Origin: a virus
Strand: one strand, 5' to 3'
Length of the DNA: 49,421 nt
IMG/VR virus record: IMGVR_UViG_3300027980_000041
Location: 1 to 49,421 of that record
Of this stretch, positions 22,701-32,269 are shown one piece after another (positions within the stretch are counted from its first letter, which is position 1; each line of letters begins with the position of its first letter). Both the position numbers and the translations under genes were made by a program. Below the pieces are notes generated by a model, which saw nothing but the letters and a program-made list of their open reading frames with translations, had not been told where the DNA came from and ran no database searches.

Positions 22701-25700
22701 CAAATTAATAAGCTCGAAGAAAAAGAAAAGAAACAAAAACAAAAGATAGTTGAAGAGAAACCTAATACTAAAATTTCTGAAAAAGAGTTTATCGAAAAGA
22801 CTCAAGATGAAGATAAGAAAAAGGTTATCAAGAAAACTAAGCAACATAAAAGTGTAAAAGTAAGTCAAGTTGCTAATAAAGTTGAAGTAGATGAAAAGGT
22901 TAAGAAAGAATTAAATCTTAAAGATAAGATGAATATTATTAAAGATAAGTTCTCATTACCTATTAAAGCTAATACAAAATACTTAAATCAAGTTAGAAGC
23001 AATTTAGAACAAAATCCTGATGTGGATAAGTTTGTAGTTGGATATTCAGTTGAACAAGATACATTTAAAATATTACCAGTTGAGACAACTCAAAAGAAAG
23101 CAAAGAATGATATTAAAGAAAAACTTAATGGTCCTAAAGATTATAAAACTAAAGTTATTTCAAGGGATAAAATTAATGATGATGTTATTAATGCTAATCC
23201 TAAGAATAAGAAACAAGTAAAAGAATCTATTGAAAAGAATGAAGCATTAAGGAAAAGTGAAGTATCTAAAGGGTTTAATAATTCTAATTCAACTAAATTA
23301 GATAATCAAATTGATAAAAAGATTAATGAATCTATAAAGGTAACTAAAGAATTAAAACCTAAAAGAGATGATCTGCTTGAAGAAATTAAAGTTAAAGAAG
23401 CAAAAGCAAATAAATATAGAAGCGATATAAAAACATATATGGCCGATATTGCTAAAAATGGGCCCGACAAAAATATCGAGTTTAGACTTAACTTTAGTGA
23501 AAGTGCATTAAGGAATGTAATAGGAGATATAGACTTATTAAAAGCACAACATAAAGTTGCTAATGAGAAAACTATTGATACTGATATGAGTATTGCTTAT
23601 GAGAGTGAACAAGGTATTACTCCTAAAGTATTGAAAAAGAATATTAAGAAGATACCGGGTAGAGTTACAAACTTTATTGCTACATTAAATAAAACGTTAC
23701 CATCTAATGCACAATTAACAGTTGTGTTTGATGAAACATTAGAAAAGAATGAAGCTGGTAAATATGAAAATGGTGTTATTTATTTAAATCCAAATTCTAA
23801 AACTCAATTTCTAGATACTGTTACTCACGAACTCTTTCATCATTTAGAAAGAGGAACTAGTAAAGAACTAGATAAGTTTATGAATAGTGTTGAAGATTAT
23901 TTAACTCAAAAAGGTGTATATGAAGAACAATTAAATTCAATTATGAAAAGATATGTTCCTGTTTACGAAGCTAAAGGTAGAGAGTTTACCGAAGAAAATG
24001 CTAGAAGTGAAATAGTTGCTAACTTTGTAAAAGATGAATTATTTAAACAAGAAGCATATACAAGTGGTAAAAAGAAAGGGCAAACTTATTTTGTTAATGA
24101 TACATTATTAAAAGATATTACTAAAGATAGTAGTGTTGCAAGAAAAGTTTTTATTTGGCTTAATCAAGCTCTAGGTTATTTAAGAAAAAGTCAATTAAGT
24201 CCTAATGAAATAAAATTAAGAATAGCATTTGAAGATGCTAAAGACCACTTTGAAAGTTTAGTTAGAAAAGAAAAGGCAATAGTTGAAAAACGTGGCGAAA
24301 AGTATTTACTAGAAGTTGATGAAGAAATTGAAACATTCAATGATGCAATTGATTTGGAGAAGAAAAGTAATACAGATCAAATGAAAGAATTAGTAATAGT
24401 TAATGCTAAAGCAAGTAAAAAAGAAACAGTTAGCATAACTGAAAAATTAAAGAATTGGTGGAGTGAACATTCTACTAAATATGGAGTTATAGCACATTTA
24501 AATTCACTTGTATCTTCTGCAGCTAATGTTTATCAAAACAAATTAAACAAGAATACTAAACAAACACAAGAACTAGTATCTAGAATATTTGGTGGAATGA
24601 ATGCAGATGATTATGTAACATTCTCAACTTATTTATTAACAAGAAGTATGTTTGAAGATACTCAAAATTATGATATGAAAGATTTACCTTTTGAAGATAT
24701 TATAAAATTAGAAGATGGTCAAACATATGATGAAGAAGTAGTTAAGATGTTAAAACAACTACAACAAGAGATTGATGCAAGTGAGTTTTTAACTAATAAA
24801 TTAGATATGTATGATTATGTTAAAGATACAACTGATGCAATGCTAATTGCTAAGAACTGGGAAGTTCGTGGTGAAGATCTGTCTGGTAAATTAAATCGTG
24901 CCAATTACTTTAAAAATCAAGTATTAAGAGAATTTGATACATATCAAAAAGATAAAGGTGCATATAAACAAAATGGTAGAATGAAAGGATTTATTGATTT
25001 CTACGAGAAAAAAGGTACTAGAAAAGCAATAAATACTGATGTAATTGGATTGTTTGCTTTAACTCATTTGACTGCTAAGAATGAAATAACTGCTTTAGAG
25101 TTTGTCGAAGAAGTTAAAACACTAGATGCTAAAAATGAAGTATTAAGTGGAATCGAAGAAGAATTAGTTGATGTTAAAGATAAAGTTATTAAAGATATTG
25201 CTAATAGTGAAAATGAAGAAACATTTAAAAGAATGACTTCTATAATTGAAACTATAATATCTAATCCAGAAATACCAAATATTGATAAAGGTATTTTAAG
25301 TGCATATCTAGAAAACACTAATATTTATGATGGTACTGAAACTAATATTGTTCAAGAAATAGAAACTATTGTAAGTGATTACAAAGAAAATATTATTAAT
25401 AGAATCAAATCTTATGCCAAAGATGGTGTATATGACTTGTCTAAGGATTATAGAGATGTTATCAATTACTTCAACGGGAAACAAAGAAGTGTCTCAGAAA
25501 AGGATTTAGAGAGGTTTGCAAACTATGTTTATACTAACCCAAATATTCTAAATGGTAAAAACGAAAGTAAACATTTATTATATGCATTCGAAATTCAAAA
25601 TACATTAAACAACTTAGTTGAAGATGTTGGTTTAGAATATCTTGATGATGTTCAAATGATGATACCTGACGGACACGTTGTTACTGATGGTTATGGGAAT

Positions 25701-27731
25701 ATATTAGGACAAAATGCTAATGAGAAACAAGTTGGTAAATTAGGAAGTATGTTCTTGAGTGATTTAGATAATATGGAATTTATGACTAAATCAATTATTA
25801 ATCAATTAATGTATAACGAAAATGAAACTGGGTATATATTAGATAATCTTAAAGATAATAAATTTATGATATTAGATAATCAAACAGCTAAGATAATTAA
25901 TGAAATGGTTAATCCAATTAGGTTGCCTGATAATGCTCTTAGAAAATTAACTAAAGTATTCAAACGTGGTGCATTATTTAGTCCTGAAAATATTATGAGA
26001 TTTACTAAGAATGCAATTGGTATGGACTTCTATCGTATTGCTTTAGAAAATCCACCTGCAGTATTAAGTGTTCCAGATGCATTTGGTTATGTTATGGAAA
26101 GATATACTGGTAAAGTTTCTAAGAAGATATCACCTGAAAGAAAAGCAGAATTAAATTCATTATGGAATGTATTTGAAGATGTTTATGGTGGTGGAGAAAT
26201 CTCATTCGAATTAGAAACTATGGGTAAAGATTTAGTGCCAGAACTTCATAAAGAATTAGAAGTAATGACTAAAAACTTAACTGGAGAAAAAGATTTAAAA
26301 ACAATTGGTGGAGTTGCAAATAAAGTATTCAAAAAAATGTTTGATTCTACTAAAAACTTTTCAAATCATAGAGAAGCTATCTTGCGTTTTGCTTATATGC
26401 TTGATGCAGTTAAAAGAGTTGAAAGTGGAACTGGATTAAATTATGGTGCATCTAATAAAAAAGAAATTAGTGCTTTAATGCAAGAAGCCAATAAGTTTGA
26501 GGGTAATAAAAAGAAAGAAGTTCAATTAAGAGCATTAGCTTTAATGGCAAACCAAAACTTTATTAACTATTCTGAGAGTTCTAAATTTACTATGAAAATG
26601 TCTCAAGGTGGAGTACCTTTCGTTGCTTTCCAAGAGGGTAACTTAAAACTACATTATAGACAATTAAATAATATATTTAGTGATATGTTTAGTAGACAAT
26701 CATCTATGAGAAGAAGAATAGGTGGTGCTTCAAGAGGTGCTGCTGCAATGATGATTATGTCTAATATTGCACAAACTGGTTGGAACTTATTAGCAAGAGC
26801 ATTAGGTATTGCTCCAGAAGATGAAGAAATACCTGAATACTTAAAAACATTAAGTTATACAATACCGGGAACAGATATAAATATAGATGGTTATACATTA
26901 ATGCCAACTCCATTTGGTTCTATTATTTTAAATAAAGCAAATGGTATGCTTGAATTATTAGATTATTTACCTTTCTCAAATGAAGCAAAAGGAACACCAC
27001 CAGTAGAACACATATTAAATAAAGGTATTTCTATGGCTAATCCATTTTATAAAATGCCATTAGAATTAATGCAAGGTGTTAATTATTATGGTGCTGTACC
27101 AGCTCCTATTGATAAACAATGGAATATGTTAGACCACGCAATTGAAAAAGTTGGTAATACATTAGGGTTTGGTAAAACTACTCAAAGTGCAATTAATGTT
27201 GCAAAAGGTGTGCCAACTAAATATCACGAAAGTGCTAATTCAGTTCCAGAAGCATTATTACATTTTGGTATAGGTACTGCATCAGGAATATTTGATAATT
27301 CATTTAAACGAATTTCAAGTGGAGAAAAAACTTCATATACTACAATGATAAGTAAACAATATGATTACTTAGGAGATGTACTAGATAGACCTGACTATGG
27401 AACAATTGTTGGTAGTGAGAAAACTGAAAATGCTAGATTAAAAGATGCAATTAAAAAAGGTTTCAAATTTGGTGACAATGAATATATGATGCGAAATATG
27501 GTCCAATTAATTACTAATCTTGAAGAAGATGGTAAAACTTCAAAACAGATCAAGAATGAAGTTAAACAAACATTGAAACAAAGTTTGTCTATAACTGGTA
27601 AGATACCTCAAAAAAATATGGACCATTATTTGAATGAATATTTAAATGAAACTGAAAAACACTTATTCCTAGAAGCAATGGAATATGAGAAACGTATGTT
27701 TGGTGAGTTCTATGGGTTAATTTATGATTAA
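19788..27731 (+). CDS. Giant 2647-residue protein with zinc protease motif
   Basis: Start is the ATG at 19788 after AAAGGTGATAAGT. Order: a mixed N-terminal region; glycine-rich hydrophobic stretches at about residues 217-254 and 365-395; helical parts; a lysine/glutamate coiled coil at about 920-1025; VTHELFHHLERG with the zinc motif HExxH at 1347-1351 and a possible third ligand E1408; a long middle; and a C-terminal region with RRIGGASRGAAAMMIMSNIA, as in large polyvalent phage proteins. No RNA polymerase motifs are seen. The layout resembles podovirus ejection or internal virion proteins that enter the host with the DNA. The protease could process itself, a virion protein or a host target. 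Confidence 0.75.
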   Translation: MGNGNENLNKEFAEKTSILTQEQVTSPTGLNNFFVSVLKDSTFNYEPQDKIYTPTEQLIDNYAQARTVELQFQKDYGYSDTDMAIFRYQQDNFAKFQQQGYKMDTNEYQTAISAYQIDNQAFHNLSNNYNYFATAGDNDPFVELTNRYMNDLNGLTDEEFNEWYSKLSPLQKYQLEASGFGDTQKIKNTLIGADLKRAADDGDVEKVDDFFGEHAKTGIASIAIAGILTPEPLTTIGGLITLGVAGIGGFLGSIGLEKAAEEEIPVLKDMDNAVKHLRNALFNTTIGSIAGTIDMGGTLISYATTGIYNTITGQDIDTKDSYIYKPFDFASGLIDGLNESLQTKDVKEYSGLEKVFYQGIPQVMGSISGYMFLGSAMAKIPGMSGEVKMGNSFVNALLGGSKAELATRTMISMSEGNDVFNNAKAQGIDDNKAITGALMSMGGNWALLAGTGAIPGKVTRGTNKTFGNLNATQLLKTISADAALEGIEEVGQLLISDIANITTGSQQEFTEAQQYIETGLYGMFGGMFGGGIETFNVSKTINKTYDQILQDQPIGNQVSIEQIKNEYIAKGDSQIQAKDKAINFVLENGIDNQVAAKLYRNLLFTAGEGFVEGYKVFEDYKTKVDQLAKENFEKEGKTPNAKELEAEVIKIISNDYSQDTFYKMADEQNKELINKIDLQNQEKLESISVNDRVDLINETRTVLNNIVRDENVADWNGEKFDSPKRYGLQKIKGEIVSSTFDKKHNKFNILKRMNNYNITPTDFTMMQQREEGSWVDSTQVRNMNNEITNIKKTLDDVVGTTKKRIDKFNKENKLESKDYEYMYEQGILNKEDYISLLKKTDLETTDQEIQNILNISNEIESFYNKLSKVDNVLDMEKDYKKLQNFIDKTFETQTEYDEFIEKNKKFISKKALSSFENFKQTFENAKKEQALEIERVAKEKAVQKAEEKRLAKEKEVEKDASLEKEITKKQEQINKLEEKEKKQKQKIVEEKPNTKISEKEFIEKTQDEDKKKVIKKTKQHKSVKVSQVANKVEVDEKVKKELNLKDKMNIIKDKFSLPIKANTKYLNQVRSNLEQNPDVDKFVVGYSVEQDTFKILPVETTQKKAKNDIKEKLNGPKDYKTKVISRDKINDDVINANPKNKKQVKESIEKNEALRKSEVSKGFNNSNSTKLDNQIDKKINESIKVTKELKPKRDDLLEEIKVKEAKANKYRSDIKTYMADIAKNGPDKNIEFRLNFSESALRNVIGDIDLLKAQHKVANEKTIDTDMSIAYESEQGITPKVLKKNIKKIPGRVTNFIATLNKTLPSNAQLTVVFDETLEKNEAGKYENGVIYLNPNSKTQFLDTVTHELFHHLERGTSKELDKFMNSVEDYLTQKGVYEEQLNSIMKRYVPVYEAKGREFTEENARSEIVANFVKDELFKQEAYTSGKKKGQTYFVNDTLLKDITKDSSVARKVFIWLNQALGYLRKSQLSPNEIKLRIAFEDAKDHFESLVRKEKAIVEKRGEKYLLEVDEEIETFNDAIDLEKKSNTDQMKELVIVNAKASKKETVSITEKLKNWWSEHSTKYGVIAHLNSLVSSAANVYQNKLNKNTKQTQELVSRIFGGMNADDYVTFSTYLLTRSMFEDTQNYDMKDLPFEDIIKLEDGQTYDEEVVKMLKQLQQEIDASEFLTNKLDMYDYVKDTTDAMLIAKNWEVRGEDLSGKLNRANYFKNQVLREFDTYQKDKGAYKQNGRMKGFIDFYEKKGTRKAINTDVIGLFALTHLTAKNEITALEFVEEVKTLDAKNEVLSGIEEELVDVKDKVIKDIANSENEETFKRMTSIIETIISNPEIPNIDKGILSAYLENTNIYDGTETNIVQEIETIVSDYKENIINRIKSYAKDGVYDLSKDYRDVINYFNGKQRSVSEKDLERFANYVYTNPNILNGKNESKHLLYAFEIQNTLNNLVEDVGLEYLDDVQMMIPDGHVVTDGYGNILGQNANEKQVGKLGSMFLSDLDNMEFMTKSIINQLMYNENETGYILDNLKDNKFMILDNQTAKIINEMVNPIRLPDNALRKLTKVFKRGALFSPENIMRFTKNAIGMDFYRIALENPPAVLSVPDAFGYVMERYTGKVSKKISPERKAELNSLWNVFEDVYGGGEISFELETMGKDLVPELHKELEVMTKNLTGEKDLKTIGGVANKVFKKMFDSTKNFSNHREAILRFAYMLDAVKRVESGTGLNYGASNKKEISALMQEANKFEGNKKKEVQLRALALMANQNFINYSESSKFTMKMSQGGVPFVAFQEGNLKLHYRQLNNIFSDMFSRQSSMRRRIGGASRGAAAMMIMSNIAQTGWNLLARALGIAPEDEEIPEYLKTLSYTIPGTDINIDGYTLMPTPFGSIILNKANGMLELLDYLPFSNEAKGTPPVEHILNKGISMANPFYKMPLELMQGVNYYGAVPAPIDKQWNMLDHAIEKVGNTLGFGKTTQSAINVAKGVPTKYHESANSVPEALLHFGIGTASGIFDNSFKRISSGEKTSYTTMISKQYDYLGDVLDRPDYGTIVGSEKTENARLKDAIKKGFKFGDNEYMMRNMVQLITNLEEDGKTSKQIKNEVKQTLKQSLSITGKIPQKNMDHYLNEYLNETEKHLFLEAMEYEKRMFGEFYGLIYD

Positions 27732-27763
27732 CCCTTTCACCTCTTTATGAAAGGAGTGAGTAT

Positions 27764-29269
27764 ATGAGTGTGGTTCTTAATTTTACGCCATTTGAAAGAC
27801 AAGAAGAATTTTTAGTATCAACTGAAAAAAGAATACTTTATGGAGGTAGTGCTGGTGGTGGTAAATCTGCAGCACTAGTTATGAAAGCGTTTTTATATGC
27901 TTCTACTTTTAAAGGAGCTCACGTTGGATTATTTCGTGAAAGTATTAAACAAGCAAAAGAAAGTTTGTATTATAAATGGTTAGAGTTTATTCCAGAAAAA
28001 GATCCGAAAACAGGAAGACGTATTTGGACTTGGAGAGCAAGTGAAAACCAATTTATAATTGAAGCAACTGGAAGTCGTGTATCATTGAATTATATGGAGA
28101 GTTATGGAGATGCCCAAAAATATCAAGGGGTTGAATTTGATGTTATTGGTATAGACGAATTAACAAAACACGATAAAATGACCATAGATTTCATTATTAC
28201 TCGTTTAAGAAGTGGTAAAGGTTATCCAACACAATTTCTAGGAACTTCTAATCCGGGTTCTAAAGGACACTTATGGGTTAAAAAATTATTTATTGATGCA
28301 ACTGATAATGGTACTAAAAGAGTTATTAAGAAAGTTAAAAATAAATTCGGTAAAATTTTACAAACATCATATAGATATATTAAATCAACCTTATATGATA
28401 ATCCATATTTAGTTGGATCTGATTATGAAGCAACCTTGTTGGAAATGCCAGAACATTTACAAAGAATGTTTTTATATGGGGATTGGGATATTGCAGATGG
28501 TCAATTCTTAACTAACTTCCAACCTAAAGAACATATCTATGAACCGGGTGAAATAACTATTGAGTCTCATTGGAAATGTAATTTACATATGGACTGGGGT
28601 CATAATGATGCATTCAAAGTAGGGTTCACATTCCACGATGAAGATGGATTTGCATTTACTGATAAAGTTTTACAAGGGAATAGAATGAACTTAGAAGATG
28701 TATGTGATGAAATATTAAAAGGTATCTCAACATATGGATTTGATTTGAATATACAAGGAATAGTATTACCACACGATATGTTTAGACAGAAAGATACATA
28801 TGTTCGTGATGGTAAAGGTGATATTATAGGTTCTACATCTGCAGAAATAGTAGAAACATTAACTGGATTAACAATTTTAAGAGCTCCAACAAGACCCGGA
28901 GTTAGAGTTGAGGGTTGGAGAAAAGTACATAGACTTATGTATTTTAATCGAGATAAATTAGAAAAACAATATGAAGAGGGATTAATTGATTTTAAAGATA
29001 TTAGACCAAAGTGGAGAATTAATAGTCAATGTGTTGAAACAATAGAAGAAATTAAAACTATTGTAACAGACCCGAATAATCCAGAAGATATCCAACCTAA
29101 TCAAGAAGACCACGGTGTAGATATGATTAGATACTATGCAATCACAGTATTTGATAATGAAACATCAACTAGACCAAAAGAAAAAGAAAATAAAGATTGT
29201 ATGGCTTATGTAAAGAAACAATTAGAAAATAAAAAAGGTATGCAAGATTTATCTCCTTTATATGGTTAG
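27764..29269 (+). CDS. terL: Large terminase subunit (TerL)
   Basis: 501 residues. Walker A GGSAGGGKS (27-35), Walker B VIGIDE (D131, E132), coupling residues in FLGTSNPGSKG, then an RNase H-like nuclease domain starting CNLHMDWGHND (D277) and ending DHGVDMIRYY. The ATPase pumps DNA into the procapsid; the nuclease cuts concatemers. Strong RBS AAAGGAGTGAGTAT. Confidence 0.95.
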   Translation: MSVVLNFTPFERQEEFLVSTEKRILYGGSAGGGKSAALVMKAFLYASTFKGAHVGLFRESIKQAKESLYYKWLEFIPEKDPKTGRRIWTWRASENQFIIEATGSRVSLNYMESYGDAQKYQGVEFDVIGIDELTKHDKMTIDFIITRLRSGKGYPTQFLGTSNPGSKGHLWVKKLFIDATDNGTKRVIKKVKNKFGKILQTSYRYIKSTLYDNPYLVGSDYEATLLEMPEHLQRMFLYGDWDIADGQFLTNFQPKEHIYEPGEITIESHWKCNLHMDWGHNDAFKVGFTFHDEDGFAFTDKVLQGNRMNLEDVCDEILKGISTYGFDLNIQGIVLPHDMFRQKDTYVRDGKGDIIGSTSAEIVETLTGLTILRAPTRPGVRVEGWRKVHRLMYFNRDKLEKQYEEGLIDFKDIRPKWRINSQCVETIEEIKTIVTDPNNPEDIQPNQEDHGVDMIRYYAITVFDNETSTRPKEKENKDCMAYVKKQLENKKGMQDLSPLYG

Positions 29270-29270
29270 A

Positions 29271-29299
29271 TTTACAAACAACTCAAAGTATAGTATATT
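29271..29299 (+). promoter_or_regulatory. Promoter upstream of the acidic gene
   Basis: TTTACA (29271-29276), 17-base spacer, TATATT (29294-29299), in the gap after TerL. Supports extra transcription of the portal-containing segment. Confidence 0.5.
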
Positions 29300-29337
29300 T
29301 AATATATAAACAATAAAAAAGAAAAGAGGAAAAATGA

Positions 29338-29853
29338 ATGTTTAAATTAATTTTAACTAAAAGCATTAAAGGTCGCAATGTTAAAAGACGTTGCGAATTA
29401 TCACAAAGAAGAAAGTTTGCTGATATGGCAATTGCAAAAGATGGTCAAGGTGTAGGTAGATGGTACTTCTTGAGAAAAGAATATCTATTAGATGCAATTA
29501 AAAATGCAGATGAAAGTATTAAAGAAGAAATTTTCGAATTGTTAAAAGATGAATTTATTGTTGAAGATTTAGAAGATGAAGATAACTTAGATGATGATGT
29601 TTTAGAAGAATTAGAAATTATTAAAAAAGCTACGGAAATTTTAAAAGAAGATGATGAAGATGATGAATTAGAAAGTTTGAATCTAGATGAAATTCCAGTT
29701 GAAACAATAATAATTACTGATGAAGAACCAATTGAAGAAGTAGTTGATTTAGATAAAATCAAAGAAGAAGCTAAAGAATTAGGTGTTACAGTTAGAAGTA
29801 ATTCAACAAAAGAAACTTTAATCAGAAAAATCAAAGAAGCTAAAGGGGAATAA
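29338..29853 (+). CDS. Acidic protein with C-terminal HeH/SAP-like motif
   Basis: 171 residues. An arginine-rich N-terminus (VKRRCELSQRRKFADMAIAK, WYFLRKEYLL), a very acidic middle (EDLEDEDNLDDDVLEELE), and a C-terminal motif EAKELGVTVRSNSTKETLI which fits the helix-extended-helix/SAP-like fold seen in phage head and tail accessory proteins. AGAGGAAAAATGA precedes the ATG. Role likely in assembly, unproven. Confidence 0.7.
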   Translation: MFKLILTKSIKGRNVKRRCELSQRRKFADMAIAKDGQGVGRWYFLRKEYLLDAIKNADESIKEEIFELLKDEFIVEDLEDEDNLDDDVLEELEIIKKATEILKEDDEDDELESLNLDEIPVETIIITDEEPIEEVVDLDKIKEEAKELGVTVRSNSTKETLIRKIKEAKGE

Positions 29854-29855
29854 TT

Positions 29856-30146
29856 ATGGGATATACTAATTTAATTATAGTTTTTTCAATGGTTCAAATA
29901 GTTTTTATCGGTATTATTATAGCAATTATTTACTTCTTCTTAAAAAGAATTGATAAGATTGAAAACGCTTGGCTAGAAGAAAGAGATAAATATATTAGCA
30001 CTATTTTAGAAAGTGCTTCTAATAATAATATGTTGAATCAATTGAATGAAAGTGCTAAAAATATTAAATTTATTAATGAAGATGAATATTTAAATCAATA
30101 TAAAAATGAATTAGAATTTGCATATGAAGAATCAAATCCAAAATAG
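29856..30146 (+). CDS. Small membrane protein
   Basis: 96 residues with one N-terminal transmembrane helix (LIIVFSMVQIVFIGIIIAII) followed by a charged, helical tail. AAAGGGGAATAATT precedes the ATG. In a late operon it could be a holin-like or assembly protein; unassigned. Confidence 0.7.
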   Translation: MGYTNLIIVFSMVQIVFIGIIIAIIYFFLKRIDKIENAWLEERDKYISTILESASNNNMLNQLNESAKNIKFINEDEYLNQYKNELEFAYEESNPK

Positions 30147-30158
30147 TAGGTGATGAAT

Positions 30159-32177
30159 ATGGCTTATGGTACAAATAGTAAAAGAATGAAAGAAAATAAA
30201 AGCACAACCAACAATGAGGTTGGTGCTTTTATTAATGATTTGTATAATGAAGCACAAATGAAAGTTAGACCTCAACAATATTCTTGGCTATTACAACTAG
30301 CCTATGTATCAGGTGACCAATATAAAACCTTTGATAGTAATAACTTTAAAATAACAGAGTTATCAAAAGCATATGGTTATGAAGAAAGAGAAGTATTTAA
30401 TAAAATGCGAACTATAAGAAATACTTTCTTAGCTCGTATTACTTTAAATAAACCATTACCGTGGGCTGAACCTAAATCTTTAAAAGATAAAGATAAAAAG
30501 GTTGCTAAAATAACTAATGCAGTTATACAAAATGCTTGGGAAACTTTAGAAATAGGTGACAAATATGATACTATTGGTGAATATCTAACTGATTATGGTA
30601 GTGCTTTCTTAAAAGTTGGTTGGGATAATACTTTAGGTAAAAAAATTGTAAGTAGAGTCGATGTTTTATTAGATGAATTAGGAAATTCTAATTATTTAAA
30701 CGAGGATTATAAACAAAAACTTCAACAAGGATTATTATATAAGAAAAGTATTTATGAGGGTGATGTAACAACATCTGTTATATCTCCATTTGAAATCTAT
30801 GTAGATAATCCAACAAGAAGAAATTTAGAAGAAAGTCCGTGGCTTTTACACGTTAGAGCGTTTCCAAAAGAAGTTGTTAAAAAAGTATATATGTTAGAAG
30901 ATAGTGATATCAAAGATGAAATTACTAACTCGATAACTTTACAAACTGGTGCAATGAGTTATGGTATCGGTTATTATTCAGGTTCATATGGATATAAAAC
31001 CAATCAATTGGAAGATGTTGTATCAGTAAAAGAATATTATGAAAGACCTACAAATGATTTCCCAAATGGTAGAATGATTATTTCAGTAGGTGACAAAGTA
31101 GTTTATTATGATGAATTACCTTACAATATAGGTAGAGATGGTAAAAAAGATATACCATTCATTAGAATGATTGCAACTCCTGAAACTGGTAACTTTTATG
31201 GTGCTACACCTTTAGCAGATCTTAGACCTTTACAAAGAAGATATAATGCTGTTCGTAATAGAGCTGCAGAAGCATTAAATAGAAAAGCAATAGGACAATG
31301 GATAGCATATGAGGGTAGTTTACATTCTCAAACTAGAATTACTAATAAACCCGGAAATGTTATTATAGTTAAAAATGGTAAAGCTGCACCAGTTCGTGTT
31401 CAAGATAATGCACAAACTGGAGAGTTTAGAGCAGAAAATCAAGACCTTAATCAAGAGTTTTATAGTTTAAGTGGTTTAAATATGATGTCAATTGAGGGTA
31501 ATATATCAAGTGCTATTCGTAGTGCAACTCAAATGAGTATGTTAACTGAACAAGAAGATAATCGTATTAGATTAACTACAAAGAGTATGGCTAAAGGTAT
31601 TGAGAAGTGGGCAAAATTCATTATTAGATTATACCAACAATATACTAATGGAAGTAGATTTGTTAAATTTAATGATGGTTGGGAAGATGGAATTGAGTGG
31701 GATAAGAATTTAATTAATGATAAAATTGCAATTAAGAATATTAGTCACTTAGCAATTCAACCGGCCCAAAGACAACAAATGATTTTAGACTTAACTAATC
31801 TAGGATTATTTAGTGAACAAAACGCTTATGGTGTAGATGGTACTAAAAACTTATTAGAAGCATTAGATTTAAAATATATGGAGTTGGACCATTTAATACC
31901 ATTCAAAAAAGATTTAGATAAAGTAAAACGTGAAAATAGAAGAATACTTAGTATGCAAGCTATTGTAGTAGATGATTTAGACAATCACGCAATTCATTTA
32001 AAAGAACATAGAGAATTAATAATAAGTGAAGAGTGGGAAGATTTTATAAGAGAACTAGCAACTCAAGATTTAGAAAAGGCTAAACAAATAGAACTTATGG
32101 CTAGAGAACATATCAAACAACATAAGACACAAATACAAGTTGCACAAATGCAACAAAATATTGCAATGTCTCAATAA
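30159..32177 (+). CDS. Portal protein
   Basis: About 672 residues (MAYGTNSK), ATG after AGGTGATGAAT. Length, location after TerL and before scaffold and capsid, and regions such as FYGATPLADLRPLQRRYNAVRNR and the helical C-terminus with SIEGNISSAIRSATQMSMLTEQEDN fit the T7/P22-type portal of podoviruses, a dodecameric ring through which DNA passes. The 5' end encodes an intragenic hairpin (30198-30230). A 12-base tandem duplication ATGTCTCAATAA lies at the stop codon. Confidence 0.88.
   Translation: MAYGTNSKRMKENKSTTNNEVGAFINDLYNEAQMKVRPQQYSWLLQLAYVSGDQYKTFDSNNFKITELSKAYGYEEREVFNKMRTIRNTFLARITLNKPLPWAEPKSLKDKDKKVAKITNAVIQNAWETLEIGDKYDTIGEYLTDYGSAFLKVGWDNTLGKKIVSRVDVLLDELGNSNYLNEDYKQKLQQGLLYKKSIYEGDVTTSVISPFEIYVDNPTRRNLEESPWLLHVRAFPKEVVKKVYMLEDSDIKDEITNSITLQTGAMSYGIGYYSGSYGYKTNQLEDVVSVKEYYERPTNDFPNGRMIISVGDKVVYYDELPYNIGRDGKKDIPFIRMIATPETGNFYGATPLADLRPLQRRYNAVRNRAAEALNRKAIGQWIAYEGSLHSQTRITNKPGNVIIVKNGKAAPVRVQDNAQTGEFRAENQDLNQEFYSLSGLNMMSIEGNISSAIRSATQMSMLTEQEDNRIRLTTKSMAKGIEKWAKFIIRLYQQYTNGSRFVKFNDGWEDGIEWDKNLINDKIAIKNISHLAIQPAQRQQMILDLTNLGLFSEQNAYGVDGTKNLLEALDLKYMELDHLIPFKKDLDKVKRENRRILSMQAIVVDDLDNHAIHLKEHRELIISEEWEDFIRELATQDLEKAKQIELMAREHIKQHKTQIQVAQMQQNIAMSQ
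30198..30230 (+). terminator. Intragenic terminator-like hairpin in portal gene
   Basis: AAAAGC (198-203) pairs with GCTTTT (225-230) and ACCAAC (207-212) with GTTGGT (219-224), with a 3-base bulge and 6-base loop, inside codons 14-24 of the portal gene. It looks like a terminator but is followed by ATTAATG rather than a run of T, so any attenuation would be partial. Confidence 0.35.
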
Positions 32178-32199
32178 ATGTCTCAATAAAAACAGTAAT

Positions 32200-32228
32200 T
32201 TGACATTTTCAAAAGTCAATGCTATTAT
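32200..32228 (+). promoter_or_regulatory. Near-consensus promoter of scaffold and capsid genes
   Basis: TTGACA (32200-32205), 17-base spacer, TATTAT (32223-32228) with TGC before it. It is the best match to a sigma-A promoter in the window and drives the two most abundant head proteins. Confidence 0.85.
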
Positions 32229-32269
32229 TTAAGTAAGTACAATTGAATATAATTGTTTTACTAAAAAAG

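Noticed and set aside
22521-22868. Minus-strand phenylalanine/leucine-rich open frame
   Set aside because: Antisense of the lysine/glutamate coiled coil of the giant protein; not a gene.
19788-27731. Virion RNA polymerase of the N4 type
   Set aside because: The size suggested it, but no single-subunit RNA polymerase motifs were seen; a zinc-protease motif and ejection-type regions were.
29445-29834. Minus-strand serine-rich open frame
   Set aside because: It is the antisense of an acidic (Asp/Glu codon-rich) gene; the serine runs come from that.
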